Below are positions 5,876 through 6,914 of a stretch of DNA of 6,914 bases, piece by piece. Each line of letters opens with the position of its first letter. Position 1 is the first letter of the stretch. The position numbers were made by a program, and so were the translations under genes. The notes beneath the pieces were generated by a model. The model searched no databases. It was given only the letters and a program-made list of their open reading frames with translations, and was not told the DNA's origin. This DNA is from JBCBKZ01 sp039026975. Its GTDB lineage: Bacteria; Bacteroidota; Bacteroidia; J057. The stretch is taken from contig JBCCLI010000360.1 in assembly GCA_039026975.1 (NCBI GenBank), forward strand, positions 1 through 6,914, read 5' to 3'.

Positions 5876-6193
5876 TTAGGAATCTGTTTTGTAGGGAGTG
5901 AATTTTATATCGTATCCATATGGATTTTCTCTTGGAGGTTCTTTTGGTTCTGTTTTGTAAACCTCTACTCTTCCAGTTACAGTAAATCCAATTTCTTTTC
6001 CAATAATTCGAATCATGTCTCCAGATTCTCCAGTTGACGAAGCCCAGGTTTTCATGGCCATCCATGCTTTACCTTTAGGGCATTGAAATCCTTCGACAAG
6101 CTCACCTACTATTCCATTTGCCAAGACTGTATAATGAGAGTAAGGAGTTTGTAAAATTCCATAGCGTAACTTCAATTTCCAGTCCTTTTCCAT
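5876..6193 (-). CDS. Small uncharacterised soluble protein, middle gene of the minus-strand trio
   Basis: This 105-residue protein appears mainly beta-stranded, with one helix at about residues 55-68 (GESGDMIRIIGKEIGF). Distinctive stretches are CPKGKAWMAMKTWASST (38-54), with two tryptophans close together, and a Pro-rich tail motif TEPKEPPRENPYGYDIKFTPY (81-101). Such well-defined conserved-looking motifs suggest a real family, and I have the impression of relatives in other Bacteroidota, but I cannot name one. There is no signal peptide or membrane segment. It begins 18 bases after the first trio gene and ends 3 bases before the next, in a clear operon arrangement. The ATG at 6191-6193 has no strong Shine-Dalgarno sequence. 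A later in-frame Met at residue 45 would delete much of the protein and is unlikely. The role is unknown. Confidence 0.7.
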   Translation of the reverse strand: MEKDWKLKLRYGILQTPYSHYTVLANGIVGELVEGFQCPKGKAWMAMKTWASSTGESGDMIRIIGKEIGFTVTGRVEVYKTEPKEPPRENPYGYDIKFTPYKTDS

Positions 6194-6211
6194 AATTTCT
6201 GTTGATTTAAA

Positions 6212-6823
6212 TTAAGTTTTTAGATTCTGGATCTGGGCCTGAAAGTCAATATTAAAAGTCTCCGACTGCTCTCTTAATGTATGAAAAAGCGTATTCTTGA
6301 CGGTTAAGATATTGTAGCATATTTCATAAGCCTTTGCTTCATATTCTTTCCCTTTAGACAAAGCCTCTTTTTGCAAAGAACCCCACTTTTTTATGTCCTT
6401 TTTCCACTTCTCATCCTCTTCTGCTTTCAGATGGGCCAAGTGGTTTAACATAAAGAGACTCTTTTCTATTACTTCAATAGAAAATTCTGATAGACCAGAT
6501 GATTTTACTTCCTTAAGTAGTAGTCTCACCTTTTTCTTTTCTTTTGTGGATTTGGAAGAAGAGAACCATTTAGGAAGGATACTCCCCTTTTCATTGGAAG
6601 GTACTTCCTCGGGAAAAGTAAAGGATGGAATCACCTCATCAGGTGGACCCGTAAATACTTGATCTCTAAGATGTAGCAGTAATTCAAAAAGAGAAAGTTT
6701 AAGAGATTTTTGACTGGAAATAGCTTTAGCTGAGATACGCTTTAACTTGACAAGCAGAGCCATTAAGTCTTTGATGCTTTTTAACAAAAATAATTCTTCA
6801 TCTAAGGATAAAGTGATTTTCAT
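6212..6823 (-). CDS. Uncharacterised Lys-rich helical protein, possibly the C-terminal part of a longer gene cut by the window edge
   Basis: This is a 203-residue protein if it starts at the ATG at 6821-6823. I do not recognise it. It is basic and mostly helical: Leu/Lys-rich helices at about 8-55, a Pro/Ser-rich low-complexity stretch (59-92), a basic patch (KSTKEKKKVR, 91-100), then long helices from about 113 to 190 that could form a coiled coil (HLKAEEDEKWKKDIKKW). No signal peptide, membrane helix or catalytic motif is seen. GGAGGT lies one base before this ATG, too close for an optimal ribosome site. The same frame stays open through all 30 upstream codons to the window edge and reads plausibly as protein, so the true start may lie beyond 6914. 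It is followed after 18 bases by the 105-residue gene. A+T content is high (20 G+C in 60 at 6241-6300). Confidence 0.6.
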   Translation of the reverse strand: MKITLSLDEELFLLKSIKDLMALLVKLKRISAKAISSQKSLKLSLFELLLHLRDQVFTGPPDEVIPSFTFPEEVPSNEKGSILPKWFSSSKSTKEKKKVRLLLKEVKSSGLSEFSIEVIEKSLFMLNHLAHLKAEEDEKWKKDIKKWGSLQKEALSKGKEYEAKAYEICYNILTVKNTLFHTLREQSETFNIDFQAQIQNLKT

Positions 6824-6914
6824 TACCTCCCTCTTTTCTGGTGATTGGAGGATATCCCAAAAGGAAGAAATCTCCCTAAAGTATGACTTGATTAATTTTT
6901 CTGAAGAGCTTGAC

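Noticed and set aside
1..6914. tRNA, rRNA, insertion sequence or integrase
   Set aside because: I saw no cloverleaf sequence, no rRNA segments and no transposase or integrase motifs in any frame that I read.

Overview
The window most likely comes from a member of the Bacteroidota, perhaps of the Cytophagales type. This is inferred from four things: recognisable Shine-Dalgarno sequences are absent before most starts, there is a good TTTG-N19-TAnnTTT promoter of the Bacteroidota type, the coding DNA has moderate G+C, and the intergenic gaps hold short palindromic and ATTCA-type repeats. No marker gene fixes the genus.

Layout. Bases 34-324 (minus) encode a 96-residue membrane protein with three predicted helices. 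Bases 325-561 separate it from a plus-strand operon and hold its promoter, a leader hairpin and some short palindromes. The operon has three genes: an acetyl-CoA C-acyltransferase (thiolase, 562-1764), a fused enoyl-CoA hydratase/3-hydroxyacyl-CoA dehydrogenase (best start 1928, end 4096) and an alpha-methylacyl-CoA racemase (best start 4187, end 5269). Each of its two internal gaps is filled by a different repeat element: ATTCA-rich repeats in the first, and a G+C-rich palindromic element built from GCGGCTTT units in the second. Both elements create longer reading frames with false upstream starts. Convergent to the operon, and separated from it by only 3 bases, is a minus-strand cluster of three uncharacterised genes (6823 to 5273) that is visibly richer in A+T. 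Its first gene stays open to the window edge and may be cut off there.

How the genes work together. Thiolase plus hydratase/dehydrogenase make up the hydration, oxidation and cleavage steps of beta-oxidation, and both resemble the mycobacterial FadA/FadB trifunctional enzyme as I remember it. The racemase interconverts (2R)- and (2S)-2-methylacyl-CoA, which suggests the operon helps degrade methyl-branched acyl chains. No acyl-CoA dehydrogenase or acyl-CoA ligase lies in the window. The minus-strand trio has no recognisable function. Tight spacing suggests co-expression, and the composition suggests accessory DNA. I did not find a demonstrable new system. The best leads are the unknown trio and the two repeat elements inside the operon.
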